From NCBI GenBank assembly GCA_903888515.1, contig CAISTY010000133.1:1-61159 (forward strand): a DNA stretch of 61,159 bases, given 5' to 3'. The position numbers were made by a program, and so were the translations under genes. The notes under the pieces are model-generated. The model was not told the origin of the DNA, did not search any database, and saw only the letters and a list, made by a program, of their open reading frames with translations. This DNA comes from Akkermansiaceae bacterium. Lineage in GTDB: Bacteria; Verrucomicrobiota; Verrucomicrobiia; Verrucomicrobiales; Akkermansiaceae. Below, in pieces: positions 26,651 to 36,632 of the stretch. Every line of letters begins with the position of its first letter. The first letter of the stretch is position 1.

Positions 26651-27577
26651 TCAGGACAGGGCGGCAACGGCGATTTCCAGGCTCGGCAGATCCTCCACCG
26701 AGTGAACAACCAGGTCTTTATCGATTTTCGCGACCAAGCCGGCAATGACTTTCCCGGGGCCGAGTTCGAGGAATTGGCGGTGTCCCATGGCGGCAAGTGC
26801 CTGGATCGAGGCGGTCCAGCGGACCGATCCGGTAACCTGTTGTTCGAGCATAGAGCGGATTCCGTCGGCCTCGGAAACCACAGTCGCCGCATAGTTGCAG
26901 ACGACGGGCAGGGCGGGTTTGCGGATCGACAGACCGTTCAGTTCGACAGCCAACTGGTCTTGGGCTTTGCGCATCAGGCGTGAGTGGTAGGCCCCCGCCA
27001 CATTGAGTTTGATAACGCGGCGGATGCCGAATTCCTTGGCTCTGGCCAACACTGCGGCGATGTTCTGAACGGTGCCGGAAAGCACGATCTGGCCGGGTGC
27101 GTTGAAGTTGGCGATATCCACATCCACCGCAGCGGCAAGTGCCCGGATCTGGTCTTCCTCACCGCCGATCAATGCGGCCATGGCCCCTTCGCTGGCAAGA
27201 CAGGCTTCTTCCATGAAAACACCGCGCTTGCCGACGATGCGCAGACCGTCCTCAAACGTGAATGTTCCGGCGGCGGTATGGGCGGTGAACTCGCCGAGCG
27301 ACAGTCCGGCGGCAGCAACCGGAGTGAGATTCGGCAACCGCTCGCGGATCAACGCGAGCGCCATCAAGCCATGGAGGTAAAGCGCGGGTTGGCAACGGGA
27401 GGTTTTCGCGAGCACCTCATCAGGCCCCTCGAACATGATTTCCGAAAGCGCGAATCCAAGGGTTTGATCGGCCTTGGCGGCCATGTCGCGGGCCGTGGCG
27501 GATGTTTCCACGAAGTCCTTGCCCATGCCCGTTTTCTGGGCCCCTTGTCCGGAGAAAAGAAGAACGATTTGACTCAT
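26651..27577 (-). CDS. fabD: malonyl-CoA:ACP transacylase
   Basis: A 308-aa enzyme that loads malonyl groups onto acyl carrier protein for fatty-acid synthesis. It has LFSGQGAQKTGMGKD at the N-terminus, the nucleophile Ser93 in GLSLGE (a variant of the usual GHSLGE), and the downstream AGAYHSRLM carrying the catalytic His. The length is normal. No other fab genes adjoin it. The downstream T-runs at 26610-26652 belong to the gap next to tRNA-Asp. Confidence 0.94.
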   Translation of the reverse strand: MSQIVLLFSGQGAQKTGMGKDFVETSATARDMAAKADQTLGFALSEIMFEGPDEVLAKTSRCQPALYLHGLMALALIRERLPNLTPVAAAGLSLGEFTAHTAAGTFTFEDGLRIVGKRGVFMEEACLASEGAMAALIGGEEDQIRALAAAVDVDIANFNAPGQIVLSGTVQNIAAVLARAKEFGIRRVIKLNVAGAYHSRLMRKAQDQLAVELNGLSIRKPALPVVCNYAATVVSEADGIRSMLEQQVTGSVRWTASIQALAAMGHRQFLELGPGKVIAGLVAKIDKDLVVHSVEDLPSLEIAVAALS

Positions 27578-27693
27578 GTCGAGCGGATGTCTAGGGGAAT
27601 GCGCCCGGTGTGCAAAGAGGAATTATGAGCAAAACTTTACGACCGTTCCGGGGTTTCACCCAAGCCCCTTTGCACACAATCCATCCCACTGCC

Positions 27694-28272
27694 ATGAAAA
27701 CACCACGATTTTTCCGCCCGAACATCCTGAGCACGGCCGCGCTCGCCGGATTTTTGATGAATCCCATGAACCTCTCCGCACAGGAAAGGGACAACCGTCA
27801 TCCGCAGCCCCCACCGCCACCCGAACGGCAAGCCGCCAATCCGTCCCCGGACGCCCCCGGTCAGCCACCCGCTGCGAAAATCCAACACCTGCGCCGGGCC
27901 GCAGAGCTTCTCCAAGCCGCAGGATTCGAGAAAATGGCCGCCCAAACCCAGGCGGAAATCGGACGCCTCGAGGCCGAATCCCGGCGTTCGGAAGGCCAAT
28001 CTTCCCGCAATGACAATCGTCCCGATGCCATCGCCGCACTCAAGAATGAATTGAAGCAACTGCGCCGCGAATTGGAGGAACTCCGCAACCAAGTCCGCGA
28101 CCTGAAGGCGGATCGTACCCCCAAACACAGCCCCCAACCTCCCCACACGCCGCAAGCGCAGCCACCTCAGGATGCACCGCAACCCCAGATGCCACCGCCG
28201 CGGGCCACGCGCCCACGTTCCCATCCAAATAATCAGGATGCTCCCAATCCAGGGAGCGAGCGGCCTCAGTGA
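27694..28272 (+). CDS. secreted proline-rich coiled-coil protein
   Basis: 192 aa from ATG 27694, which precedes the signal-like KTPRFFRPNILSTAALAGFL stretch ending in LSAQ. The protein has three parts: a Pro-rich linker, a helical middle (IQHLRRAAELLQAAG, then IAALKNELKQLRRELEELRN, a clear leucine-heptad coil), and a Pro/Gln/His-rich disordered tail. Low-complexity composition prevents family assignment. It lies 19 bp upstream of dtd. Confidence 0.6.
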   Translation: MKTPRFFRPNILSTAALAGFLMNPMNLSAQERDNRHPQPPPPPERQAANPSPDAPGQPPAAKIQHLRRAAELLQAAGFEKMAAQTQAEIGRLEAESRRSEGQSSRNDNRPDAIAALKNELKQLRRELEELRNQVRDLKADRTPKHSPQPPHTPQAQPPQDAPQPQMPPPRATRPRSHPNNQDAPNPGSERPQ

Positions 28273-28291
28273 TTTCCGCATTATAGACACC

Positions 28292-28744
28292 ATGCGAGCG
28301 GTCATTCAACGGGTGCTGGAAGCGGCGGTGGTGGTTGAAGGTCACGAAGTTTCGCGCATCGGCGCGGGGTTGCTGGTGCTGCTAGGCGTGGCGCAGGGCG
28401 ACACTTCCGCGGATGTGCAATGGCTAGCCGCCAAAACCGCGAAAATGCGGATTTTCCCCGATGCGGATGGCAAAATGAACCTGTCGGTGGCCGAAGCTGG
28501 CGGAGGGGTGTTGGTGGTGAGCCAATTCACCCTGCACGCCTCCACCAAACAAGGCAACCGCCCGTCCTTCATTCGTGCGGCCGTACCTGCGGTTTCGGAA
28601 CCGCTCTACGAGGAGTTCTGCCGCGCGATGGAGACCGCGACCGGCCGCCCGACCGCCCGGGGAATCTTCGGTGCCTTCATGCATGTGCCCCTGGTGAATG
28701 ATGGTCCCGTCACCATTGTGATCGATACACGCTCACTCGAATAA
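28292..28744 (+). CDS. dtd: D-aminoacyl-tRNA deacylase
   Basis: A 150-aa homodimeric enzyme that removes D-amino acids (and glycine from tRNA-Ala) from mischarged tRNAs. The two signature motifs are intact: SQFTLHAST and the Gly-cisPro motif in NDGPVTIVID. ATG 28292 gives the canonical MRAVIQRV start; the longer frame overlaps the previous gene and is not credible. The length is standard. Confidence 0.95.
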   Translation: MRAVIQRVLEAAVVVEGHEVSRIGAGLLVLLGVAQGDTSADVQWLAAKTAKMRIFPDADGKMNLSVAEAGGGVLVVSQFTLHASTKQGNRPSFIRAAVPAVSEPLYEEFCRAMETATGRPTARGIFGAFMHVPLVNDGPVTIVIDTRSLE

Positions 28745-28790
28745 GCAATCTCTTGCATCGCACGGCGCGACTACCTAGTTTTTCGCCGCC

Positions 28791-29972
28791 GTGCCGATAA
28801 ATGCCATTCTCGCCCTTGAAGACGGACGCTGTTTTGAAGGTACCTCCTTTGGAACCACCAGCACCACCACCGGTGAAATCTGCTTCAACACTTCGATGAC
28901 CGGCTATCAGGAAGTCATCACCGACCCGTCTTATCGCGGCCAGATCGTTGCCATGACCTATCCGCAAATCGGCAATTATGGCATCAACCCGCAAGACGGC
29001 GAATCCTATGGCCCGCATATCCGCGCCCTGGTCATCGGCGAACTGTGCCAAATCCCATCTAACTGGCGCGCCAGCCAACCGCTCGCCACTTACCTCGCCA
29101 CCCACGGCATTCCCGGCATCGAGGGAATCGACACCCGGGCGCTCACCAAACACCTCCGCTCGCGGGGCGCCATGCGTGCCTGTGTGAGCACGCAACTCAC
29201 CCGCGATGCCGCCATCGCCGCCGCCAAGGCCTCTCCCTCGATGGCGGGCATGGACTATGTGAAGGAAGTCTCCACCCGTACGGACTACTGTTGGAAAGAT
29301 GAATCCCGCCGTTGGGTGTTGCCCAACCCGTCAACCGGACACCCCGGACCTTACGACGATCTTCCGCCAGTGCGCCACCGCATCGTCGCCTACGATTTCG
29401 GCATCAAGTTCAACATCCTACGCCGCCTGCGCCAAGCGGGATTCGAGGTGAATGTGGTGTCCGCCACCGCCACCGCCGCCGCCGTGCTCGCACAAAAGCC
29501 GGATGGCATTTTCCTTTCTAACGGACCAGGCGACCCCGCCGCGCTAGACTACATCCACCGGGAGCTCCGCCAACTCATAGGCAAAAAACCGATCTTCGGG
29601 ATTTGCCTCGGCAACCAACTGCTCGCGCATGCCTTCGGCGGCACCACCTTCAAGTTGAAGTTCGGCCACCGCGGCGGCAATCAACCGGTCAAAGACCTGC
29701 GTACCGGCAAAATCTCCATCACCTCGCAAAACCACGGCTTCGCGGTCGATCCCGACTCGCTGCCACCGGATATCGAGGTCACCCATGTCAATCTCAACGA
29801 TGGCACCGTCGAAGGCATCCGCCACCGCGAGTTGCCGGTGTGCAGCGTGCAATACCACCCGGAAGCCGCTCCCGGCCCTAACGACGCGTGCTACTTGTTC
29901 GCGGAATTCGCCACCATGATTGAAAAAAACATTTCTCCCCGGATTTCATGCATTGAAAAAACAGGATTTTGA
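28791..29972 (+). CDS. carA: carbamoyl-phosphate synthase small subunit
   Basis: The 393-aa glutaminase subunit that feeds ammonia to CarB for arginine and pyrimidine synthesis. The N-terminal small-subunit domain (FNTSMTGYQEVITDPSYRGQ) is followed by a class I amidotransferase domain with the nucleophile Cys in FGICLGNQLLAHAFGG and the His/Glu pair in CSVQYHPEAAPGP. The start codon is GTG 28791. carB is not adjacent. purA follows after 27 bp. Confidence 0.96.
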   Translation: MPINAILALEDGRCFEGTSFGTTSTTTGEICFNTSMTGYQEVITDPSYRGQIVAMTYPQIGNYGINPQDGESYGPHIRALVIGELCQIPSNWRASQPLATYLATHGIPGIEGIDTRALTKHLRSRGAMRACVSTQLTRDAAIAAAKASPSMAGMDYVKEVSTRTDYCWKDESRRWVLPNPSTGHPGPYDDLPPVRHRIVAYDFGIKFNILRRLRQAGFEVNVVSATATAAAVLAQKPDGIFLSNGPGDPAALDYIHRELRQLIGKKPIFGICLGNQLLAHAFGGTTFKLKFGHRGGNQPVKDLRTGKISITSQNHGFAVDPDSLPPDIEVTHVNLNDGTVEGIRHRELPVCSVQYHPEAAPGPNDACYLFAEFATMIEKNISPRISCIEKTGF

Positions 29973-31280
<1,308 letters not shown>

Positions 31281-31310
31281 GACATATAGGACCTATAAGT
31301 CCTATATGTC
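31281..31310. repeat. perfect 12-bp inverted repeat between purA and uppS
   Basis: GACATATAGGAC (31281-31292), spacer CTATAA, GTCCTATATGTC (31299-31310). It begins right after the purA stop. It is AT-rich compared with its surroundings and has no T-run, so it could be an RNA-processing hairpin, a protein-binding palindrome or a small mobile palindrome. Confidence 0.85.
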
Positions 31311-31332
31311 CCATGCCCGTACTTCAACCACC

Positions 31333-32043
31333 ATGCCCGCCTATCCTGATAGCCCGCGCCACATCGCCGTCATCATGGATGGCAACGGCCGCTGGGCGAG
31401 AGAACGGGGCCTGCCGCGCCGCGAAGGCCACCGCGCCGGCGCGGAATCCGTGCGCGAGGTGGCCGATGCCTGTATCGAATGCGGTGTCGATTACCTCACG
31501 CTGTTCGCGTTTTCCTCGGAAAACTGGAACCGCCCGGCAGCCGAAGTCACTGCGCTCATGGGCCTGCTGGATCGTTTCCTCGTGGAAAAATCCAAGGACC
31601 TCGACCAACAAAACATCCGCCTCCTCGCGATCGGCCAACTGGACCGACTCCCGGCAAAAACCCGTGGATTGTTAGACAAAATCATGACCCGCACGGCCCA
31701 CCACAGTGCCTTGACCCTGGTACTGGCCCTTTCCTACGGTGGACGTGAGGAGATCGTCTCCGCAGCCCGATCACTCGCGGCGGATGCGGCGGCAGGAACA
31801 CTGGCTCCCGCCGCAATCGACGCCACGCTTTTCGCGTCGCGCCTGCAGACCGCCGCCATCCCGGATCCGGATCTGCTCATCCGCACGTCCGGCGAAATGC
31901 GCGTCTCCAATTTCCTCCTCTGGCAAATCAGTTACGCCGAAATCGTCATCGTGAGAAAATACTGGCCGGATTTCCGCCGCAACGACCTGATCGAGGCGGT
32001 ACGGGAATACCAGCGCCGTCACCGCCGCTTCGGCACGCTTTAG
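31333..32043 (+). CDS. uppS: isoprenyl (undecaprenyl) diphosphate synthase
   Basis: A 236-aa cis-prenyltransferase that makes the C55 lipid carrier for cell-wall synthesis. The catalytic Asp sits in HIAVIMDGNGRWA. EGHRAGAESVREV, FAFSSENWNRP and the C-terminal LLIRTSGEMRVSNFLLWQ are the family motifs. ATG 31333 lies beyond the palindrome at 31281-31310; upstream in-frame ATGs would place the start inside it. Confidence 0.94.
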   Translation: MPAYPDSPRHIAVIMDGNGRWARERGLPRREGHRAGAESVREVADACIECGVDYLTLFAFSSENWNRPAAEVTALMGLLDRFLVEKSKDLDQQNIRLLAIGQLDRLPAKTRGLLDKIMTRTAHHSALTLVLALSYGGREEIVSAARSLAADAAAGTLAPAAIDATLFASRLQTAAIPDPDLLIRTSGEMRVSNFLLWQISYAEIVIVRKYWPDFRRNDLIEAVREYQRRHRRFGTL

Positions 32044-32050
32044 CCATCCC

Positions 32051-32980
32051 TCACATGCTCGGAATCTGCACCAACTTGCTATACTGATAGGCCTTCTTCG
32101 CCAGAAAATCCGACTTCTGGTCCTCTGTGAACGGACGCTTGCGCAGTTCGTCCACCGCGAAATCGGATAGCACGGTCAGGGAAACCGCCATCGCCGATAT
32201 CCGTCCCGCCTTCAGTTCATCCTCCGTCACGGTGCTCCCGGTGACCTGCGCTTCTATACCGGTCCCCTTGATTTTCAGCGACCGGGTCACCTGATCCGTA
32301 CTCGTCTGCCCGATCGTCACCGGCACATTGACCACTTGGCTCGTCGTGCCCGTCACATGCGTCACCTCCACATGAAAGGTGATGGTGAACTGGAAAACGT
32401 TCTCGCACAGGAAATTCCGCACCTCGTCAAGCCTGTCGGAATATATCCCGAACGCGGCGGTCAAATCGGGTTTTCCTAACAGATCCTTGAAGGTATTGTC
32501 GGGATTGACCAGCAGGCGGTTCAACACGAAGGTCTGGAAGATGTTGCCGTTTTTGTCGATCGGGTCCTTGTAGTCGAGGCGATAGGCAACGCACGAAACA
32601 TCCCCCCCCATGTCCTGTTTGTTGTTGATGCCGATCTCGCCGTCGTAGCGATCCGTCGCACCCGAGAAGAAGATCAACTCCACGGCATTGGTGCTGGCGA
32701 GCTTCACGCCCGGCAGTTTTTCGGAACACACAGCCGAGAGCCATTCATACTTGTTGCCCCTGCGGGTGACCATCGCTTCGAAGTCACGGGCCATGCTGTC
32801 CACCATGGTTTTGGCCTGGCGCGCCGCGCGGAGTTCGGCACGGCTGCGGTTCCAAGTATCAATGGCGATGGATGTGACGGACACCAACACGGTCACGATG
32901 ATGGTGGTGATGACCATGGCCACCATCAGTTCCAGCAGGGTGAAACCGCGTTTGGAGGGGACAATCCGCTGGGTGTTCAT
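32051..32980 (-). CDS. pseudopilin-like protein (GspJ/PilW type)
   Basis: 309 aa from ATG 32980. It has a short basic leader ending in Gly, then FTLLELMVAMVITTIIVTVL, the prepilin-peptidase site and membrane helix. The body (AARQAKTMVDSMARDFEAMV) fits minor pseudopilins. It is last in a row of three prepilin genes on this strand, 19 bp from the one before. The set resembles the Verrucomicrobium/Chthoniobacter 'Verru_Chthon cassette' prepilins, but which member it is was not tested. Confidence 0.8.
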   Translation of the reverse strand: MNTQRIVPSKRGFTLLELMVAMVITTIIVTVLVSVTSIAIDTWNRSRAELRAARQAKTMVDSMARDFEAMVTRRGNKYEWLSAVCSEKLPGVKLASTNAVELIFFSGATDRYDGEIGINNKQDMGGDVSCVAYRLDYKDPIDKNGNIFQTFVLNRLLVNPDNTFKDLLGKPDLTAAFGIYSDRLDEVRNFLCENVFQFTITFHVEVTHVTGTTSQVVNVPVTIGQTSTDQVTRSLKIKGTGIEAQVTGSTVTEDELKAGRISAMAVSLTVLSDFAVDELRKRPFTEDQKSDFLAKKAYQYSKLVQIPSM

Positions 32981-32999
32981 GGAGTCGGCGGGTAGGATG

Positions 33000-33728
33000 T
33001 TAGCGGCGTACCGCCAGATTGCGGGTGAACACCGGCTTCTTGTTCTTGAGTGATGCAAAGGTCTTGTTGAATCCACCATCCGGTCCGAAGTAGGATGCTT
33101 TTTTCGACGGCAGGGTGAAAAAATCCGCCGCGAATGCAATCACCGCATCCGGATAATCATCGGCGGAAGCCGCATTGCCGCCCTTGCCCTTCGGGTCCGC
33201 GATGGTACCTGGAGTACCCGGTTTCATTTGGCCGTTGGCAAAGACGAGTTGCGTGCATTTCACCAGATAAACGCCGCCTTCAACCGCCGCCAGATCCTCA
33301 GTGAGTTGGGCATCGCTTTTGCGCCTCGCCATGGTGACCACCACATAGTCCTTGCCAGGCATTTTGCCCTTGATCGCGGGCTCGGGGGTCGGCGTGCCAT
33401 CCGCGCGGAGGCTCGTCAACCTGCCCCGGTATTGATAGATCAGCAGGGCTTCACTCGCGGTATTGGAATCCCGAATCCACTCGAAGGCCTTGGCAAATCC
33501 GGTCTTGAGCGCGGACGAAGCCGAGCCGCTGCGCAAGGTGACCATTTCCTGCTCCAGAGTGGTGGCAATACGATCCACTTCTTCCACGTTGAGGGCCTTG
33601 CGGATGCCGGCAACGGCCGGACCGAAGACCATCATGAATCCCGTCAGCAAGACGGTGAGCACGCCGATGGCGAGGAGCGTCTCGATCAGGGTAAAGCCCC
33701 GTTTCCGGGATGGAAAATAGGTAGGCAT
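33000..33728 (-). CDS. pseudopilin-like protein (GspI/PilV type)
   Basis: A 242-aa protein with leader MPTYFPSRKRG, cleavage expected after Gly, then FTLIETLLAIGVLTVLLTGF. Glu at +5 is present. The globular part has no recognised motif. It starts 3 bp after the first prepilin gene ends and precedes the third by 19 bp, so the three are one operon. A secretion ATPase or platform gene is not nearby. Confidence 0.8.
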   Translation of the reverse strand: MPTYFPSRKRGFTLIETLLAIGVLTVLLTGFMMVFGPAVAGIRKALNVEEVDRIATTLEQEMVTLRSGSASSALKTGFAKAFEWIRDSNTASEALLIYQYRGRLTSLRADGTPTPEPAIKGKMPGKDYVVVTMARRKSDAQLTEDLAAVEGGVYLVKCTQLVFANGQMKPGTPGTIADPKGKGGNAASADDYPDAVIAFAADFFTLPSKKASYFGPDGGFNKTFASLKNKKPVFTRNLAVRR

Positions 33729-33731
33729 GAT

Positions 33732-34466
33732 TCAGAATTTGTCTCCGGATTTCAGGGATTTCAGGGCCGCACCCATTTGCTCGGGACTGCGGAACACGGA
33801 GGTGCGGCCATTGCGCCAGATGATGAAACCGCCGAAATCGCGTTTGCCCGCAGCCATGACACGCGGCGGATGTGCGGTGGCCGCTTGCCCCGTATTCCTC
33901 GAGCCGTTGCCAATGATGAAACTCGCCCCGGGCGTCTTGCAGATCCCCTGGTCGTTGAATTCATAGATGAAATAGGTGCCCTTGAACTCGGCCTTCACAT
34001 CCTTGATGCGTGAATCCGTCATCTCGGTGATCGCCTCCGACCCGACGGCATGGTTCTTCTTGCTGAATCTCTCGCTGAAATAAACCTGATCCGGCAGAAC
34101 CGCTCCGCGGCTGGACAAGACCCATTTCGGTTCCTGATCCGGAGTGCTCGTGGGAAGACCGTTGGCATCCACCTCCTCATAGGCGACTACCAAACGCCGG
34201 AGGTCGTGGTCAGGCTTGTTAGGCAGGGTCTTGGCCAGCAGCACACAGGCCCGGACATTCCGGCTAACCGCCGTAGTGCGGGCTTCGTCGAACAACGACT
34301 CGGTGATGGCCACGCCACTCGATACGCCCTTGCCACCCATGCCGCTCAAACCAATCGTGCCGGCAGTCATGAGAATGGAAATAATGGCGATGACAACAAG
34401 CATCTCCAACAACGTGAAGGCGGACTTCCGCCATCTGAAATCAGGTTGCACGTGGATGGATTGCAT
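33732..34466 (-). CDS. pseudopilin-like protein (GspH/FimT type)
   Basis: 244 aa from ATG 34466. The processing region is RWRKSA followed by FTLLEMLVVIAIISILMTAG, so residue -1 is Ala instead of the usual Gly; Ala is tolerated by some prepilin peptidases. ITESLFDEARTTAVSRNVRACVLL is typical of GspH/FimT. It is first in the three-gene operon. Alternative upstream ATGs lengthen the leader. Confidence 0.78.
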   Translation of the reverse strand: MQSIHVQPDFRWRKSAFTLLEMLVVIAIISILMTAGTIGLSGMGGKGVSSGVAITESLFDEARTTAVSRNVRACVLLAKTLPNKPDHDLRRLVVAYEEVDANGLPTSTPDQEPKWVLSSRGAVLPDQVYFSERFSKKNHAVGSEAITEMTDSRIKDVKAEFKGTYFIYEFNDQGICKTPGASFIIGNGSRNTGQAATAHPPRVMAAGKRDFGGFIIWRNGRTSVFRSPEQMGAALKSLKSGDKF

Positions 34467-34543
34467 GGACTGAGAAATCGTGTTGGGAGCAAGATGCATC
34501 ACCTTTGCCGCACCCGCAAGCAAAAAATGTCCATACATCGCGA

Positions 34544-35569
34544 CTACGCGGGGCGGCTGTTTGCGGGAAATCTCCCGGCATGGGGTCCGGAGATCCAGGC
34601 CCATGCGGGACGGATCATGTCCCGCACATCTTTATGAGCGGCTTCCCAACCAAGAATCCGCTTCGCCAGCGTGGGGTCGGCCACCAGCGAGTCGGGATCC
34701 CCCGCGCGGCGCGCACCGTATTTCACAGGCACTTTTTTGCCGGTGACTTCCTCAACAGCGGCGATGATCTCTTTGACCGAAACCCCGACACCCGTGCCCA
34801 GATTGCAGCAAAAGGATTCTCCTCCGGCTGCCAAATGATCGAGTGCGCGCGCATGGGCATCCGCCAAGTCTTCCACGTGGATATAATCACGGATGCAAGT
34901 GCCGTCCGGTGTCGCATAGTCAGTGCCAAAAACCTCCAGGGTGGCGATTTCCCCGGTCACCGCCATCATCACCCGCGGAATCAGGTGGGTTTCCGGACGA
35001 TGGTCTTCGCCGGTTTTGCCATCAGACGCGCTGCCGCTGGCGTTGAAATAGCGCAGACAGGCGCTACGCAAACCCCACGCAACTCCGCAATCAGCGAGAA
35101 TCCACTCCACCATCAACTTGCTGCGTCCGTACGGGTTGATCGGATGTTGCGTGTTGGATTCGGTGATCGGCAATGCGTCCGGTACGCCATAGGTGGCGCA
35201 GGTGGATGAAAAAACGAATACCTTGCAACCGGATTCCTGCATCACCTGGAACAGTTTGATCGGCTCCGCAGTGTTGTTCTGAAAATACTTCAGCGGATTG
35301 GTGACGGATTCCCCGACGTATGCGTAGGCGGCAAAGTGAATCACCGCGCCAAACCGGTGCTTGGCAAACAACGAGCGCACCAATGCCTGATCGCCGACAT
35401 CACCCACAACCAATTCGACGCCGGGATCGACAATCGCCTGGTCATGACCGAACACAAGGTTGTCCAACACCACGATTTGCCGCCCTTGGCGGGCGAGCAG
35501 ACGGACGGTGTGGGAGCCAATGTATCCAGCTCCCCCAGTGACGAGAATCGGCGTGCCCGGGGTAGTCAT
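34544..35569 (-). CDS. galE: UDP-glucose 4-epimerase
   Basis: A 341-aa short-chain dehydrogenase-like epimerase interconverting UDP-glucose and UDP-galactose. It shows the NAD-binding GGAGYIGSH, FAAYAYVGESVTNPLKYF, the catalytic Ser/Tyr/Lys in SSTCATYG and NPYGRSKLM, and DGTCIRDYIHVEDLADAH. The C-terminus has a few extra residues. It is upstream of the prepilin operon on the same strand, with no evident functional link. Confidence 0.93.
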   Translation of the reverse strand: MTTPGTPILVTGGAGYIGSHTVRLLARQGRQIVVLDNLVFGHDQAIVDPGVELVVGDVGDQALVRSLFAKHRFGAVIHFAAYAYVGESVTNPLKYFQNNTAEPIKLFQVMQESGCKVFVFSSTCATYGVPDALPITESNTQHPINPYGRSKLMVEWILADCGVAWGLRSACLRYFNASGSASDGKTGEDHRPETHLIPRVMMAVTGEIATLEVFGTDYATPDGTCIRDYIHVEDLADAHARALDHLAAGGESFCCNLGTGVGVSVKEIIAAVEEVTGKKVPVKYGARRAGDPDSLVADPTLAKRILGWEAAHKDVRDMIRPAWAWISGPHAGRFPANSRPA

Positions 35570-35690
35570 GCGTTGCGGGAACCATCAAACCGAAGAATGC
35601 CGGATGTTGTCAACCCATGAGAAATGGCTGAACAAAAAAATTGCTGGAAAACAGTTCGCATAATTCCCCGTCTTGTGCCATCATCCAGCC

Positions 35691-36614
35691 ATGAAGAAAA
35701 ATCTTCGTCATTGGGCAGCCGCTGCGGTGGGAGCCGCAGCCGCGCTTGCATTCACATCCTGCGTTTATGATCCCTATTACGCGTCCGGCGGCTACGGGAA
35801 CGGCTACGGGAACGGCTACGGGAGCGGTTATGGAGGCGGCTACGGAGGCGGCAATGGTTACGGTTACGGGGATGGCTACGGCTACGGCGGCAGCAATTTC
35901 TCCACTTCGCTGTTCGTCAGTACCGGTGATCCGCGGTGGGGTTACGATCCATACTGCTACAGTTATTACGATTACCACCGCCGCTGTTATTACGACCCCT
36001 ACCTCTACGGTTACTACCCCATCGGTTATCGCCCGCCCATCATCATCGGCGCACCGCATCCGCATGGCTGGCGTCACGGCCATGGCTACTGCCCGCCACC
36101 CCGAAACGTGCGCAACGTGACAGTCGTGAACTACCGCAACCGCGAGCATGCCTATCGAAATTCCAACTACGGGTGGGCGAAACAGGTCCGCATGGCACCG
36201 ACTTCCCATAACCGCGTCCAAAACCAAAACTTCAACCAAAACCGCTATCACAAAAACACCAGCGGACCACCGCCCCACACCGGTAATTACAAACCCAAAG
36301 ACCACAACACGGGCCCCTACGCGCAAGGCGTGAATCCGAACGTCCAAGCACAACACAACAACAAGTATTCCACCACTTACCGCAGGCCGCCACGGGACAA
36401 TTCAATGCCGCAAATGAACACCTTGCCACCGCCCAACCAATACCAGAAAAAAGGACACTCATCCTCACAATTCACCCCCCAAGGTGGCAACCGCGGCGGC
36501 AACCTCCAAAACCCTCCCCCCAATTCTCACGGCAGGAATCCCAATCCCCCGAAAGAATCCGGTCCTTCCAAGCATAAACAACACAAGGATCTCCAAGGAC
36601 TCGGTCAGGGTTGA
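35691..36614 (+). CDS. Gly/Tyr-rich putative lipoprotein
   Basis: 307 aa from ATG 35691. A hydrophobic leader ends in AFTSC, a possible lipobox. The mature N-terminus has about twelve Gly-Tyr/Asn-Gly units encoded by imperfect repeats of GGNTACGG at about 35790-35900. A Tyr-rich cysteine-containing middle and a long Asn/Gln/His/Pro tail follow. The composition suggests an unstructured, adhesive or matrix-forming surface protein. No family is recognised. Confidence 0.65.
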   Translation: MKKNLRHWAAAAVGAAAALAFTSCVYDPYYASGGYGNGYGNGYGSGYGGGYGGGNGYGYGDGYGYGGSNFSTSLFVSTGDPRWGYDPYCYSYYDYHRRCYYDPYLYGYYPIGYRPPIIIGAPHPHGWRHGHGYCPPPRNVRNVTVVNYRNREHAYRNSNYGWAKQVRMAPTSHNRVQNQNFNQNRYHKNTSGPPPHTGNYKPKDHNTGPYAQGVNPNVQAQHNNKYSTTYRRPPRDNSMPQMNTLPPPNQYQKKGHSSSQFTPQGGNRGGNLQNPPPNSHGRNPNPPKESGPSKHKQHKDLQGLGQG

Positions 36615-36632
36615 ATTCCAACATCCGGAACA

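Noticed and set aside
27861..28345. Overlapping minus-strand frames opposite the proline-rich gene and dtd
   Set aside because: Composition is the mirror of Pro/Gln-rich codons; dtd is clearly on the plus strand.
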